DNA from: SMWN01 sp965261165
GTDB lineage: Bacteria; Pseudomonadota; Gammaproteobacteria; Eutrophobiales; Eutrophobiaceae
Assembly (NCBI GenBank): GCA_965261165.1
Contig: OZ253445.1
Span: 1,550,001 to 1,614,000 of the forward strand
Direction: 5' to 3'
DNA: 64,000 bases
Position numbers and translations under genes: made by a program. The notes beneath the pieces are model-generated. The model was not told where the DNA came from and made no database searches. It worked only from the letters and a program-made list of their open reading frames with translations. Shown in pieces: positions 1 to 8,292 of this stretch; the stretch's first letter is position 1; the number at the start of each line of letters is the position of its first letter.

Positions 1-593
1 AACTCAGGTAATAGATTAATCGAGTAAAAAACACCGCCTAGGTAAATGAGTGGGGTGAGTACAAAAGAGGGAATAATTGCAATGTCGTCAAATTTCTTGG
101 CAAAAATTCCGTTGATAAATCCTGCCAGGGAAAAAAGAGCTGATGTGAGTAGTACCACGGTGATTATTATCAATGGATGTTCAATATGTAATTCGGTAAA
201 AAATAATGCAACCAGAGTGACTACAAGCCCTACTATCATGCCTCTAGCAACTCCTCCAGCGATATAGCCACTCAGTATTATTATGTTGGGAACAGGTGCA
301 ACCAGCATCTCCTCGATATGTCGTTGAAATTTTGCTCCAAAGAAAGATGAGACTACATTCGCATAAGAGCTATTGATGATAGACATCATAATTATTCCCG
401 GTGCGATGTATTGAGTATAACTGAATCCATCCATTGAGCCGATACGAGGTCCGATTAGGTTGCCAAAAACAACGAAATAGAGTGTCATACTGACCGCGGG
501 AGGTAATATCGTCTGAATCCAGATACGAACAAAGCGATTCACTTCTTTGATAACGATGGTTCGAAATGCAGTGAGATATAGGCTCTGTCTCAT
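1..593 (-). CDS. ABC-2 type transporter permease, YadH-like (partial, 3' end beyond window)
   Basis: Reading the minus strand from the ATG at 593-591 gives an open frame to the window edge (about 197 residues). It begins MRQSLYLTAFRTIVIKEV and has hydrophobic segments typical of ABC-2 membrane permeases (YadH/NodJ group), such as TILPPAVSMTLYFVVFG and IIITVVLLTSALFSLAGF. The start overlaps the stop of the upstream ATPase gene as ATGA, so the two are translationally coupled and should form one exporter. The substrate cannot be told from the sequence. The C-terminal part lies outside the window. Confidence 0.88.
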   Translation of the reverse strand, partial: MRQSLYLTAFRTIVIKEVNRFVRIWIQTILPPAVSMTLYFVVFGNLIGPRIGSMDGFSYTQYIAPGIIMMSIINSSYANVVSSFFGAKFQRHIEEMLVAPVPNIIILSGYIAGGVARGMIVGLVVTLVALFFTELHIEHPLIIITVVLLTSALFSLAGFINGIFAKKFDDIAIIPSFVLTPLIYLGGVFYSINLLPE

Positions 594-1519
594 ACTTGGT
601 TATCAGACTCATTTTCTTCAAGGAGGTTGATAAACAATTCCTCAAGGCGATTAGTTTTATTCCTCATGCTGAGAACCTCAATACCTTTTTCGGATAATTG
701 TTTGAATAAATTATTTAGTCCCTGTTTTTTTGATATATCTATCTGCAATGTTGAAGCATCAAGTATCTGGTAATCATAACCATTAATTATTAGTGGAGTA
801 GATTGAGGTAGTTTCAGATCAAAGATGAAGGTTTCAATATCCAGTTTTGACAGGATTGATTTTATTGAAGTGTTTTCAATAATATTTCCTTTATCAATAA
901 TAGCGATATTTTTGCAAAGCTTTTCAGCTTCTTCAAGATAATGCGTTGTTAAGACAATGGTTGTTCCCTGTTTGTTAATGTCAATTAGAAAATCCCACAT
1001 TGAACGTCGTAATTCGACATCAACCCCTGCAGTGGGTTCATCAAGTATCAGCAATTTTGGTTCGTGGATTAGTGCACGAGCGATCATCAGCCTGCGTTTA
1101 AGGCCTCCTGATAATGTTCGAGAAGGGCTATCACGTTTTTCCCAGAGCCCCATATTGTTCAGATACTTTTCTGCACGCTGGTATGCGACCTTTCTACTAA
1201 TACCATAGTAACCGGCTTGATTGAGTAAAATCTCAAGCGGATTTTCAAATTGTGAGAAATTTATTTCCTGGGGAGCAACGCCTATGAGTGATTTTGCTTC
1301 GACAGAATGTGAATCACTATCCAGACCAAAAACATTTACCTTGCCATCAGTTTTATTTATCAATGAAGTAACAATGCCAATAGCGGTTGATTTTCCTGCA
1401 CCATTCGGTCCAAGCAGGGCAAAAAAATCTCCTTCATTGACTTCAAGACTAACCCCCTTCAATGCTTGAAGATGGTTTTGATAAGTTTTTTTCAGGTTTG
1501 TAATTTGCAGTGCTTTCAC
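590..1519 (-). CDS. ABC transporter ATP-binding protein, YadG-like
   Basis: A 309-residue ATPase subunit of an ABC-2 exporter. Visible motifs are Walker A GPNGAGKST (37-45), the signature LSGGL (136-140) and Walker B LLILDE followed by PTAGVD (about 156-166). The C-terminal 90 residues are a divergent extension, as is common in YadG/CcmA-type ATPases. The gene runs into the permease gene with an ATGA overlap, so both are one operon and one complex at the inner membrane. The length is normal for the family. The substrate is unknown. Confidence 0.93.
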   Translation of the reverse strand: MKALQITNLKKTYQNHLQALKGVSLEVNEGDFFALLGPNGAGKSTAIGIVTSLINKTDGKVNVFGLDSDSHSVEAKSLIGVAPQEINFSQFENPLEILLNQAGYYGISRKVAYQRAEKYLNNMGLWEKRDSPSRTLSGGLKRRLMIARALIHEPKLLILDEPTAGVDVELRRSMWDFLIDINKQGTTIVLTTHYLEEAEKLCKNIAIIDKGNIIENTSIKSILSKLDIETFIFDLKLPQSTPLIINGYDYQILDASTLQIDISKKQGLNNLFKQLSEKGIEVLSMRNKTNRLEELFINLLEENESDNQV

Positions 1520-1680
1520 AGAGATATTGTAACAGTTATAGTTTTAAAACGAGTATTTTGTGAATAATATTGATAGCTTACTATGGTTAGATGGTGATCT
1601 AAGCCATGGTGAATTTGATAAGGAAGTAAAACAGATTGCAAGTTTAATCATAATACAGAACATACAAAATGTGAGTTGAT

Positions 1681-4600
1681 TCAAGCATGTAAATCGAATA
1701 GATAGTCCAGCCACAAGTTGGATAATTTTTCCTGTACGGTATTTTGCCTGAGGCGGGCATTTAGATTTGGAAAATCTACCCTGTCTAAATCCTGATCCTG
1801 GTTGTAGCAGGAATAAACAAAATATTCTTCGCCCGTATGTGGATCGACATGCTTACACAGACATTGCGCACAGACACCTTTCATCATGCACTGCATAGGG
1901 GAATTGATTGATCCAATTGCAGTATGATCAGGTTTTAGATAGGGCTTTAATTGTTCATGACGTGCTTTTTTGATCGCTTCCATCATTCTGTCAGAACCAA
2001 TGACGATCATACGATCAACGTCTTCCAGTTTAATACTTGTTTCACCGAGCTCACCTTTTGCGTAGGACTCGATGGACTCAAGAATATTACCAAGACATGA
2101 CCTATCTTGCTGACGTGTTGTTTTGATAGCCTCAACACCTGGTGTTGGATCAACAGACCAGACGATAACATCTGATGCTTCTTCAATATCTTCAATTTTA
2201 AAGACATCGGTCAGGCGCCTATAACCAGCAAAATAAATGACTTTATTTCCAGCAGCGCGCAGCGCCTTGCCGATAGAAAATTGCACAGCATTTCCCAGAC
2301 CCCCGCCGACCAGCATGATCGTCTTGCCTTCAGTGAGCTCTGTTGCTTCACCAGTGACACCCATAACGACAAGAGGATCACCTGGTTTCCATAGGGAACA
2401 TAGTCGTGATGAACTTCCCATTTCTAATGTGATAAGAGAGATGACTCCCGCTTCCTTATCAACCCAGGCACCAGTTAATGCCAAGGCTTCCGCGGCGAGT
2501 GCCGTGCCGTTAATTACGGGAGCTAGGCTTTCCATATTCTGGATACGGTAGAATTGTCCTGGCTGAAATTTCCTGGCCTGCATGGGAGCCTTAACAAGCA
2601 CTTCGACGATTGTCGGTGCCAGTCTGTTGACTTCAACGACTGTCGCTAGTAATTCCATATTCAGATGAGTGAACAGATCTTTTAATGATTGATCTCTATC
2701 CGATTGTTTCTCAGGGTCAAGAGTTTTTAATTCTTGTTCGAATAATCTGGCGACATAAGGATAGCCATCTTTGGCACTGGCCATGGCCTTAACGACATTA
2801 CCTGCATAGACGGGATGATTATCTCCATAGAAAGAGACAAACCTTCCATTTTTGTGATACGACGTTAATGGCGCAGGTTTGCCAATCTTTGGTTGTGCTT
2901 CATCATCCATTGGTACCAGTTTAGGAAGTTTGGAATCGTTCCAATGTGGTTCATAACGCTGGAAGAATTTACCATCCATACGGAAAGTGTAGGGAATTTC
3001 CTGTTCATAGATTGTATTTGGTGAAGTCCCTGCAGCAATAAACAGACTGCGTAGCGGCACATCAAGGGAATTATTTTCATTGATCCATCGACCTTCTTTT
3101 TCAACCAGCAGGTCAAAATTGACTGCCATTAAAGCACCGTGCTCATCTTCAATCGCTTCGTGAGGACTCATACCTTCGGCAAGCTGGATACCTTCTTGCA
3201 GGGCCTCGTGTATTTCCTCATGGTTTTGTCTGTACGCAGGCGCATCCTTGATGCCTTTTCGATAAAACATAGTGACACCACCCCATTGGTCAATCAACGG
3301 CTGGAAGTTTGGTAATTCACTGGCAGCTTCAGCCCTACCACGTTCAGCCTGAATTGCACGACCATGCTCCAGAAATTCATCAAGGATGATAATTTCTTCG
3401 CTATTGTAATGACCACGAACAGCTTCTTCTCCATTTTCGGACACCAGTGTCTCATAACGATGAAGAATCTTTTCAACTTGGACCGGATAATAAGCCATGA
3501 TCTCAGTGGAGGTATCTAGGGCGGTCAAACCTCCACCAATAACACCAGCAGGTAGACGAACTTGTAAATTCGCCAGCGATGATTCTTTTGCAGCACCAGT
3601 AAGTTGTAATGCCATAAGAAAATCAGAGGCCTTACGTATACCTCGGATAAGATTATTCTTGAGCCCGATAATAGTGGGTTTTCCTGCGCCATTAGCAATG
3701 GCGACATGATCAAAGCCTAAATCCCATGCCTCTTCTATGGTGATAGTGCCGCCAAAACGTATACCACCATAACAATTGAAGGACTGACGTCGAGCGAGAT
3801 TAAGATAAATAACTTTGAGGAAATTCTTATCCCAACGAACAGTGATGCCATATTCAGCAACACCACCAAAACCAGCAAGCATTCTTTTATCCAGATCTTC
3901 ATAGAGTTCGCTAAAATCTTTTACTGGTGTTGGTAGTTGACCATTGGCGCCAGTTAATTCGTCCGGCAATGGCTCAATCTTCAAGGCATCAATCCCAACA
4001 ACGCCGAAACCTTCATTAACAAGATAATGTGACAAGGTATAGCCAGCAGGCCCTAAACCGACGACTAACGTATTTTTACCATTGTATGGCAAGGCATAGG
4101 GACGTTTGATATTGAGCGGGTTCCAGCGAGTCAGTAGGCTATATATTTCAAAACCCCATGACATAAATAAAATATCGGTTAATACATTTGTTTCAATTTG
4201 AGGGATGTTGACGGGTTCTGTTTTTTGATAAATACAGCCTTTCATGCATTCGTTACAGATACGATGCCCTGTTCCTGGACACATTGGATTATCGATAATA
4301 ATCAGCGCCAGCGCACCGATGTTATCGCCTTGTCGCTTGACGAGATGCATTTCTGAAATTTTTTCTTCCAGCGGGCAACCAGTGATGGTGATGCCAAGAT
4401 CTGTCGATTTGAAATCACCCTTTTTATTGCGCATGCCTTTGGAGCATGAGTCCGTATCTCGATCATGGCAGTAGATACAATGATCTATTTCATATAATGT
4501 TTGCCTTGTGTTGAAGCGTGGGTCAGTCAGACTAAAACCATCTCGACGATGCCGATCATTTTCAGAACTAACCCAGGTGATGAAGCCATCGCATTGTTTT

Positions 4601-5478
4601 GTTTCGTGATGAACCAGATTGCTTGAATCTGTTTTCTCCGGATTTTTGAAACTTACCCATCTGGCAACTGATTTTGAAAGTTCATCATCATTTTGTGCGG
4701 CATAACTCCAGCGCTGAATAACTTCAAGGAGTTTATTGATAAAGTCTGCTGCTTGTTCTTCTGAAAGTGCCGCTTTAAAAATAAGCTTAGCTTCAGCATC
4801 TTCACTGAGCAATTTACGTATTTCGGATACCTGAGCATCTGCATCACTCAGATGACAAAATTTATCCTTATCTTTGGGCTTGTTATTCGTAATAAGCTGA
4901 TAGTGGTTTGCGAGTCTTGCCAGTTTTGCACCTACGCGGCTGATACTTCTTTCTGTATCTGGATCATTTGCTGCAATTGGGAAAGCAATTGTTTTTAATA
5001 ATTCCAGATCAGCCTGAATCCTTGTGATGTCCCATGTTGAGATATCTTCATTTTTAAATTTAAATTTTAGCTTGCTGACAATTTCTGTGCGGTAGACGAA
5101 AATTGAATCGACTTCTTCTCTTATTGCCTGAATTTGTGCGGCAACTTCATCTTCTATCTGAAACATTGTTGCAACGAATTTCCCAACATAAGGAGCCATG
5201 CGTACTAGTAAATCAGAGATAATTTGTGGCGGCATATTCTCGCCCTGGCAGTTCTGATATTCCTGAAATTCAGCAAATAAATCCTGATCATGTTGTTGTA
5301 CAGAACTTTCAAATGTCTTATGTAAATCGTGAAGACGAAGCGGCTGATGCAGATCAGTATAGGTATAACCATCAATACCAAGAGGGAAATCTTTATTTAT
5401 TAATTCTGTGTTCGATGACAATGTAACTGCCTCATTATTTTGTTTATCGAATATGTTTAATTTCGGTCTGCATTTCAT
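1681..5478 (-). CDS. Large FAD/NAD(P)-dependent oxidoreductase with GltD-like and PyrK/FNR-like parts
   Basis: A 1265-residue flavin/iron-sulfur oxidoreductase. Residues 1-300 are helical and not recognised. A cysteine-rich stretch follows (C334, C337, C345, C368, then C400, C408, C411, C415) that could bind Fe-S clusters. Next is a two-Rossmann pyridine-nucleotide oxidoreductase region like the glutamate synthase small subunit (GLGPAG near 474; GVIGGGLTALDTS near 680). The last 280 residues resemble ferredoxin-NADP reductase/PyrK: FQPGQFYRIQ for flavin, MLVGGGLGNAV for NAD(P), and a terminal cysteine cluster (MQCMMKGVCAQCLCKH) fit for a [2Fe-2S] centre. The architecture suggests electron transfer or bifurcation between NAD(P)H and another carrier; the partner is unknown. 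It is monocistronic here. Confidence 0.85.
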   Translation of the reverse strand: MKCRPKLNIFDKQNNEAVTLSSNTELINKDFPLGIDGYTYTDLHQPLRLHDLHKTFESSVQQHDQDLFAEFQEYQNCQGENMPPQIISDLLVRMAPYVGKFVATMFQIEDEVAAQIQAIREEVDSIFVYRTEIVSKLKFKFKNEDISTWDITRIQADLELLKTIAFPIAANDPDTERSISRVGAKLARLANHYQLITNNKPKDKDKFCHLSDADAQVSEIRKLLSEDAEAKLIFKAALSEEQAADFINKLLEVIQRWSYAAQNDDELSKSVARWVSFKNPEKTDSSNLVHHETKQCDGFITWVSSENDRHRRDGFSLTDPRFNTRQTLYEIDHCIYCHDRDTDSCSKGMRNKKGDFKSTDLGITITGCPLEEKISEMHLVKRQGDNIGALALIIIDNPMCPGTGHRICNECMKGCIYQKTEPVNIPQIETNVLTDILFMSWGFEIYSLLTRWNPLNIKRPYALPYNGKNTLVVGLGPAGYTLSHYLVNEGFGVVGIDALKIEPLPDELTGANGQLPTPVKDFSELYEDLDKRMLAGFGGVAEYGITVRWDKNFLKVIYLNLARRQSFNCYGGIRFGGTITIEEAWDLGFDHVAIANGAGKPTIIGLKNNLIRGIRKASDFLMALQLTGAAKESSLANLQVRLPAGVIGGGLTALDTSTEIMAYYPVQVEKILHRYETLVSENGEEAVRGHYNSEEIIILDEFLEHGRAIQAERGRAEAASELPNFQPLIDQWGGVTMFYRKGIKDAPAYRQNHEEIHEALQEGIQLAEGMSPHEAIEDEHGALMAVNFDLLVEKEGRWINENNSLDVPLRSLFIAAGTSPNTIYEQEIPYTFRMDGKFFQRYEPHWNDSKLPKLVPMDDEAQPKIGKPAPLTSYHKNGRFVSFYGDNHPVYAGNVVKAMASAKDGYPYVARLFEQELKTLDPEKQSDRDQSLKDLFTHLNMELLATVVEVNRLAPTIVEVLVKAPMQARKFQPGQFYRIQNMESLAPVINGTALAAEALALTGAWVDKEAGVISLITLEMGSSSRLCSLWKPGDPLVVMGVTGEATELTEGKTIMLVGGGLGNAVQFSIGKALRAAGNKVIYFAGYRRLTDVFKIEDIEEASDVIVWSVDPTPGVEAIKTTRQQDRSCLGNILESIESYAKGELGETSIKLEDVDRMIVIGSDRMMEAIKKARHEQLKPYLKPDHTAIGSINSPMQCMMKGVCAQCLCKHVDPHTGEEYFVYSCYNQDQDLDRVDFPNLNARLRQNTVQEKLSNLWLDYLFDLHA

Positions 5479-5534
5479 ACTCTCACATATGTTCGGGAGG
5501 AGAAATGTAGCGAAGTGTATCTATAATTAAAAAG

Positions 5535-6157
5535 AAACCTTCACATCATTCAAAACCACTGAATAAGACGTATAGGCAATAGCATTAATTTATAAAGTTT
5601 GTATGAAACAGTTTCATTTTGCGAGAATTCTCCTTTAATCGTCACAGCAATAGCATAAAACCCCTCAATGAGCGTGTTTTAGTTATTACTTATCCATTAT
5701 CGAGCATTCAGACACAATACATCTACAGATAACGTATTTGTTACTGTAGGTTCATTCCCTTCCCCTCTCTAAAGGTGATGAATGATTTAAGGTGATGACT
5801 CATTGCCATCAGCCTGGCACGGGCTTTATTCCTTCTCTAACCCTAAATATCGTGCCTTACCTAATCCATGATGCAGTTTGGGTGATCCATATAATAGCAG
5901 ATATACACATAACGCCTGTTCTGTGCCTTATTGTTGGACTGTTAACGGTTTATGCGACAGCCCAGTGCATGATTGTGGTTTGCTTAGCTTAGCTTCTTAT
6001 TATTGTTTCTCTGGTTATTATCTTTATCTGCGAACCAACCTTGAGCAGTTTTTTCAGGATATTTTTAGGATATGATGAATAATCCTTGAAGGTCTTGAGG
6101 ATGGCCTTATTCTACCTGTTTCGGTAGAATTGGTGCGGGTTATGCAAGGGTCTCTAA
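5535..6157 (-). mobile_element. Decayed IS5-family element, copy 1 (transposase C-terminal remnant)
   Basis: This stretch fills the gap between the oxidoreductase and yajQ. It is nearly identical to 10811-11754 over its first 500 bases. On the minus strand it encodes a broken IS5-type transposase C-terminus (GLGKARYLGLE in one frame, then a frameshift). The right end, gagacccttgcata on the minus strand, matches the terminal repeat of the small element at 45200-45469. No intact transposase remains. Confidence 0.7.
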
Positions 6158-6183
6158 TTTAATATTTTTTTGAGGAATTCACC

Positions 6184-6666
6184 ATGCCTTCATTTGATGT
6201 TGTCTCAGAGGTTGATATGCACGAATTCTCAAATGCCATTGACCAAACCAATAGAGAGGTCTCTGTCAGATTTGATTTTAAGGGCAGTAATTCTCGTGTT
6301 GAGCACAAAGAGGCAGAAATGACCTTGATCGCACCAGCAGAATTCCAGATAGATCAGATATTTGATATATTACAAAACAAATTGGTCAAGAGGAAAATTG
6401 ATGCGGGTTGTTTGGACAGAGGGGATATTAGGGAATCAAATAATGAAGCAAGACAGATTATTATTATTAAACATGGACTTAATAAAGAATTGACAAGAAA
6501 TATCACCGAACTGATAAAAGAATCAAAACTCAAAGTCCAAAGCGCTATTCAGGGAAAACAGGTTCGTGTCACTGGCAAAAAACGGGATGATCTACAAGAA
6601 GTAATGACTCTGCTTAAAGATGCGGATCTATCCCTGCCACTACAATATACAAATTTTAGGGACTAA
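6184..6666 (+). CDS. yajQ: YajQ family nucleotide-binding protein
   Basis: A 160-residue protein that starts MPSFDVVSEVDMHEFSNAI and contains RFDFKGS, the hallmark opening of the YajQ/DUF520 family. Family members are cytoplasmic, bind nucleotides (cyclic di-GMP in some species) and have been linked to RNA or protein interactions. The length is that of the family. A GAGGAATTC ribosome site lies just before the ATG. The PHP phosphoesterase gene follows after 9 bases, suggesting one transcript. The IS remnant immediately upstream may have replaced the original promoter region. Confidence 0.95.
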   Translation: MPSFDVVSEVDMHEFSNAIDQTNREVSVRFDFKGSNSRVEHKEAEMTLIAPAEFQIDQIFDILQNKLVKRKIDAGCLDRGDIRESNNEARQIIIIKHGLNKELTRNITELIKESKLKVQSAIQGKQVRVTGKKRDDLQEVMTLLKDADLSLPLQYTNFRD

Positions 6667-6675
6667 GTAATCTGC

Positions 6676-7512
6676 ATGCACCTTGTTTATGATTTGCACA
6701 CGCATACAACAGCTTCAGATGGAGAGCTTTCTCCAGAAGCGTTAGTGATTAAGGCTAAGGCAAATAATATTGATGTACTCGCTATCACTGATCATGACAC
6801 AACATCTGGCATTGCTGCTGCTATAGATGAAGCAGGCAAGCAGAGCATCAAGCTCATTACCGGAATTGAACTTTCAGTATCATGGATGGATAAAAATTTT
6901 CATATTGTTGGACTTGGTATAGATCCAGATAATGAAAAATTAAATACGTCTCTCAAAAAAACCGAAGAATTAAGAGAGCAACGCGCAATCAAGATAGGCA
7001 AAAAATTGGAGAAAATTGGTATCTCAAAAGCCTATAATGAAGCTAGGAAACTAGCAGGTATTCATACACTTACCCGCAGTCATTTTGCTCGCGTCCTGAT
7101 CAATCAGGGTTTCGCTAAGGATACCAGAGAAGTTTTCAAAAAATATCTGGTCCAAAATAAACCTGGCTTTGTTAGAACAAAATGGCTTGAAATGGAATCT
7201 GGTATCAAGCTATTAAATGATGCTGGTGGTGAGGCAGTCCTTGCTCATCCAATGCGCTATAACATCACAGCCATCTGGCTTAGAAAATTCCTTGCAGCAT
7301 TCAAGAAATCTGGTGGGATCGGTATTGAAGTTGTTACTGGCAGTTCAAGCGCAGATGAAATAACAGCCACTGCTGATTATGCCAGACGTTTTGAACTATC
7401 AGGCTCTGCAGGCTCTGATTTTCACGGATTTGATAATACTTGGGCTAAACTGGGTAAACTGGCCGCTATGCCAGAATCGGTCACACCTGTCTGGAATAAT
7501 TGGGCGATTTGA
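6676..7512 (+). CDS. PHP-domain phosphoesterase, RNase AM / YciV (TrpH) type
   Basis: A 278-residue PHP metal-dependent phosphoesterase. The N-terminal DLHTHTTASDGELSPE (H8, H10, D15) and AITDHDT supply metal ligands of the PHP fold, and further ligands occur in AVLAHPMRY and GSDFHG. Members of this family (E. coli RNase AM/YciV, older name TrpH) dephosphorylate 3',5'-bisnucleotides and trim 5' ends of short RNAs. Length and motif order are canonical. It lies 9 bases behind yajQ and converges on fae. Confidence 0.9.
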   Translation: MHLVYDLHTHTTASDGELSPEALVIKAKANNIDVLAITDHDTTSGIAAAIDEAGKQSIKLITGIELSVSWMDKNFHIVGLGIDPDNEKLNTSLKKTEELREQRAIKIGKKLEKIGISKAYNEARKLAGIHTLTRSHFARVLINQGFAKDTREVFKKYLVQNKPGFVRTKWLEMESGIKLLNDAGGEAVLAHPMRYNITAIWLRKFLAAFKKSGGIGIEVVTGSSSADEITATADYARRFELSGSAGSDFHGFDNTWAKLGKLAAMPESVTPVWNNWAI

Positions 7513-7595
7513 GAAAACTGTTAAGTATGATATGAAATCTAACGACTCGTTCTTGATGCGTAAACGAGTTGCCATAATTAATTCATGTAGCTGGA

Positions 7596-8144
7596 CTATA
7601 TCTTTCCATCTAGTCCCATCTGATAATACTTATGGATAATCTCATTCTGATTTTCCAGTAACCAATCGATATCAGGTTCATTATTCATTGCCTTATGGAT
7701 TGCAGCAGAAGTTGCCTTACGATGAATATCAAACAAGATTTTATGATCAAGATTATCATCTGTTGCTACGGAAGGATTCAGCCAGACTGAGACAATAATT
7801 CCCAAATCATTCGCTTTCTCTTTTGGGATATCTCCATTTCTAACTGCATCGAGGACGCCATTCGCAATCGCACCTTGTACGGTTCCCATTAGAATATTTG
7901 TATATCGCTCATCTTTAACAGTCACTTTACTGACCATCAAAGTCGATGGTCTGACCATAATGTTGGTATTTAAAATAGCTAGAACACGTGTATGGCCTTT
8001 GACCTGATCACCCAATAAATTTGCAAACGCATTGCCAAATGGCCCGTCTAGCTCACCAATAACAACTTCGGGTTCAGCGGCTGTACCTGGTGGCCCTCCC
8101 GCGACTAATGCTTCACCTACTCGCATAACAATACGCTCACTCAT
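7596..8144 (-). CDS. fae: Formaldehyde-activating enzyme
   Basis: A 182-residue protein matching Fae along its length: an N-terminal GEALVAGGPPGTAAEPEVVIG region, then GHTRVLAILN, VQGAIANGVLDAV and KANDLGIIVSVWLNP. Fae condenses formaldehyde with tetrahydromethanopterin in the cytoplasm, the entry step of the H4MPT formaldehyde-oxidation pathway of methylotrophs. A strong GAGGAGAG ribosome site lies ahead of the ATG. No other H4MPT genes are in the window, so this copy stands alone between a PHP gene and a signalling-type protein. It is the main reason for calling the organism methylotrophic. Confidence 0.95.
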   Translation of the reverse strand: MSERIVMRVGEALVAGGPPGTAAEPEVVIGELDGPFGNAFANLLGDQVKGHTRVLAILNTNIMVRPSTLMVSKVTVKDERYTNILMGTVQGAIANGVLDAVRNGDIPKEKANDLGIIVSVWLNPSVATDDNLDHKILFDIHRKATSAAIHKAMNNEPDIDWLLENQNEIIHKYYQMGLDGKI

Positions 8145-8210
8145 GTATTTCTCTCCTCAACAATAATTGATGAAATAATAGATTTAGATATATACCCGAG
8201 CTACCTAGAA

Positions 8211-8242
8211 ATTATAGACATAGACTAGCCTGAATCTCTCAA
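8211..8242 (-). promoter_or_regulatory. Possible fae promoter
   Basis: On the minus strand a perfect TATAAT (+ strand 8211-8216) lies about 70 bases before the fae start. TTGAGA is found 20 bases further upstream, a longer spacer than the usual 16-18. The -10 box is convincing by eye and the -35 box is weak. Confidence 0.3.
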
Positions 8243-8292
8243 TTTTTGATGATTAAGTACTATTAATCCTGAGATGCAATATCAGCGAATAG

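Noticed and set aside
1560..1679. Small plus-strand frame starting GTG, 39 codons
   Set aside because: It has a faint likeness to an anti-sigma N-terminus (LWLDGDLSHGEFD) but no ribosome site, no partner and no length support.
7535..7580. Terminator between the PHP gene and fae
   Set aside because: A 7-bp stem (actcgtt/aacgagt) with an 11-base loop is present but no T run follows on either strand.
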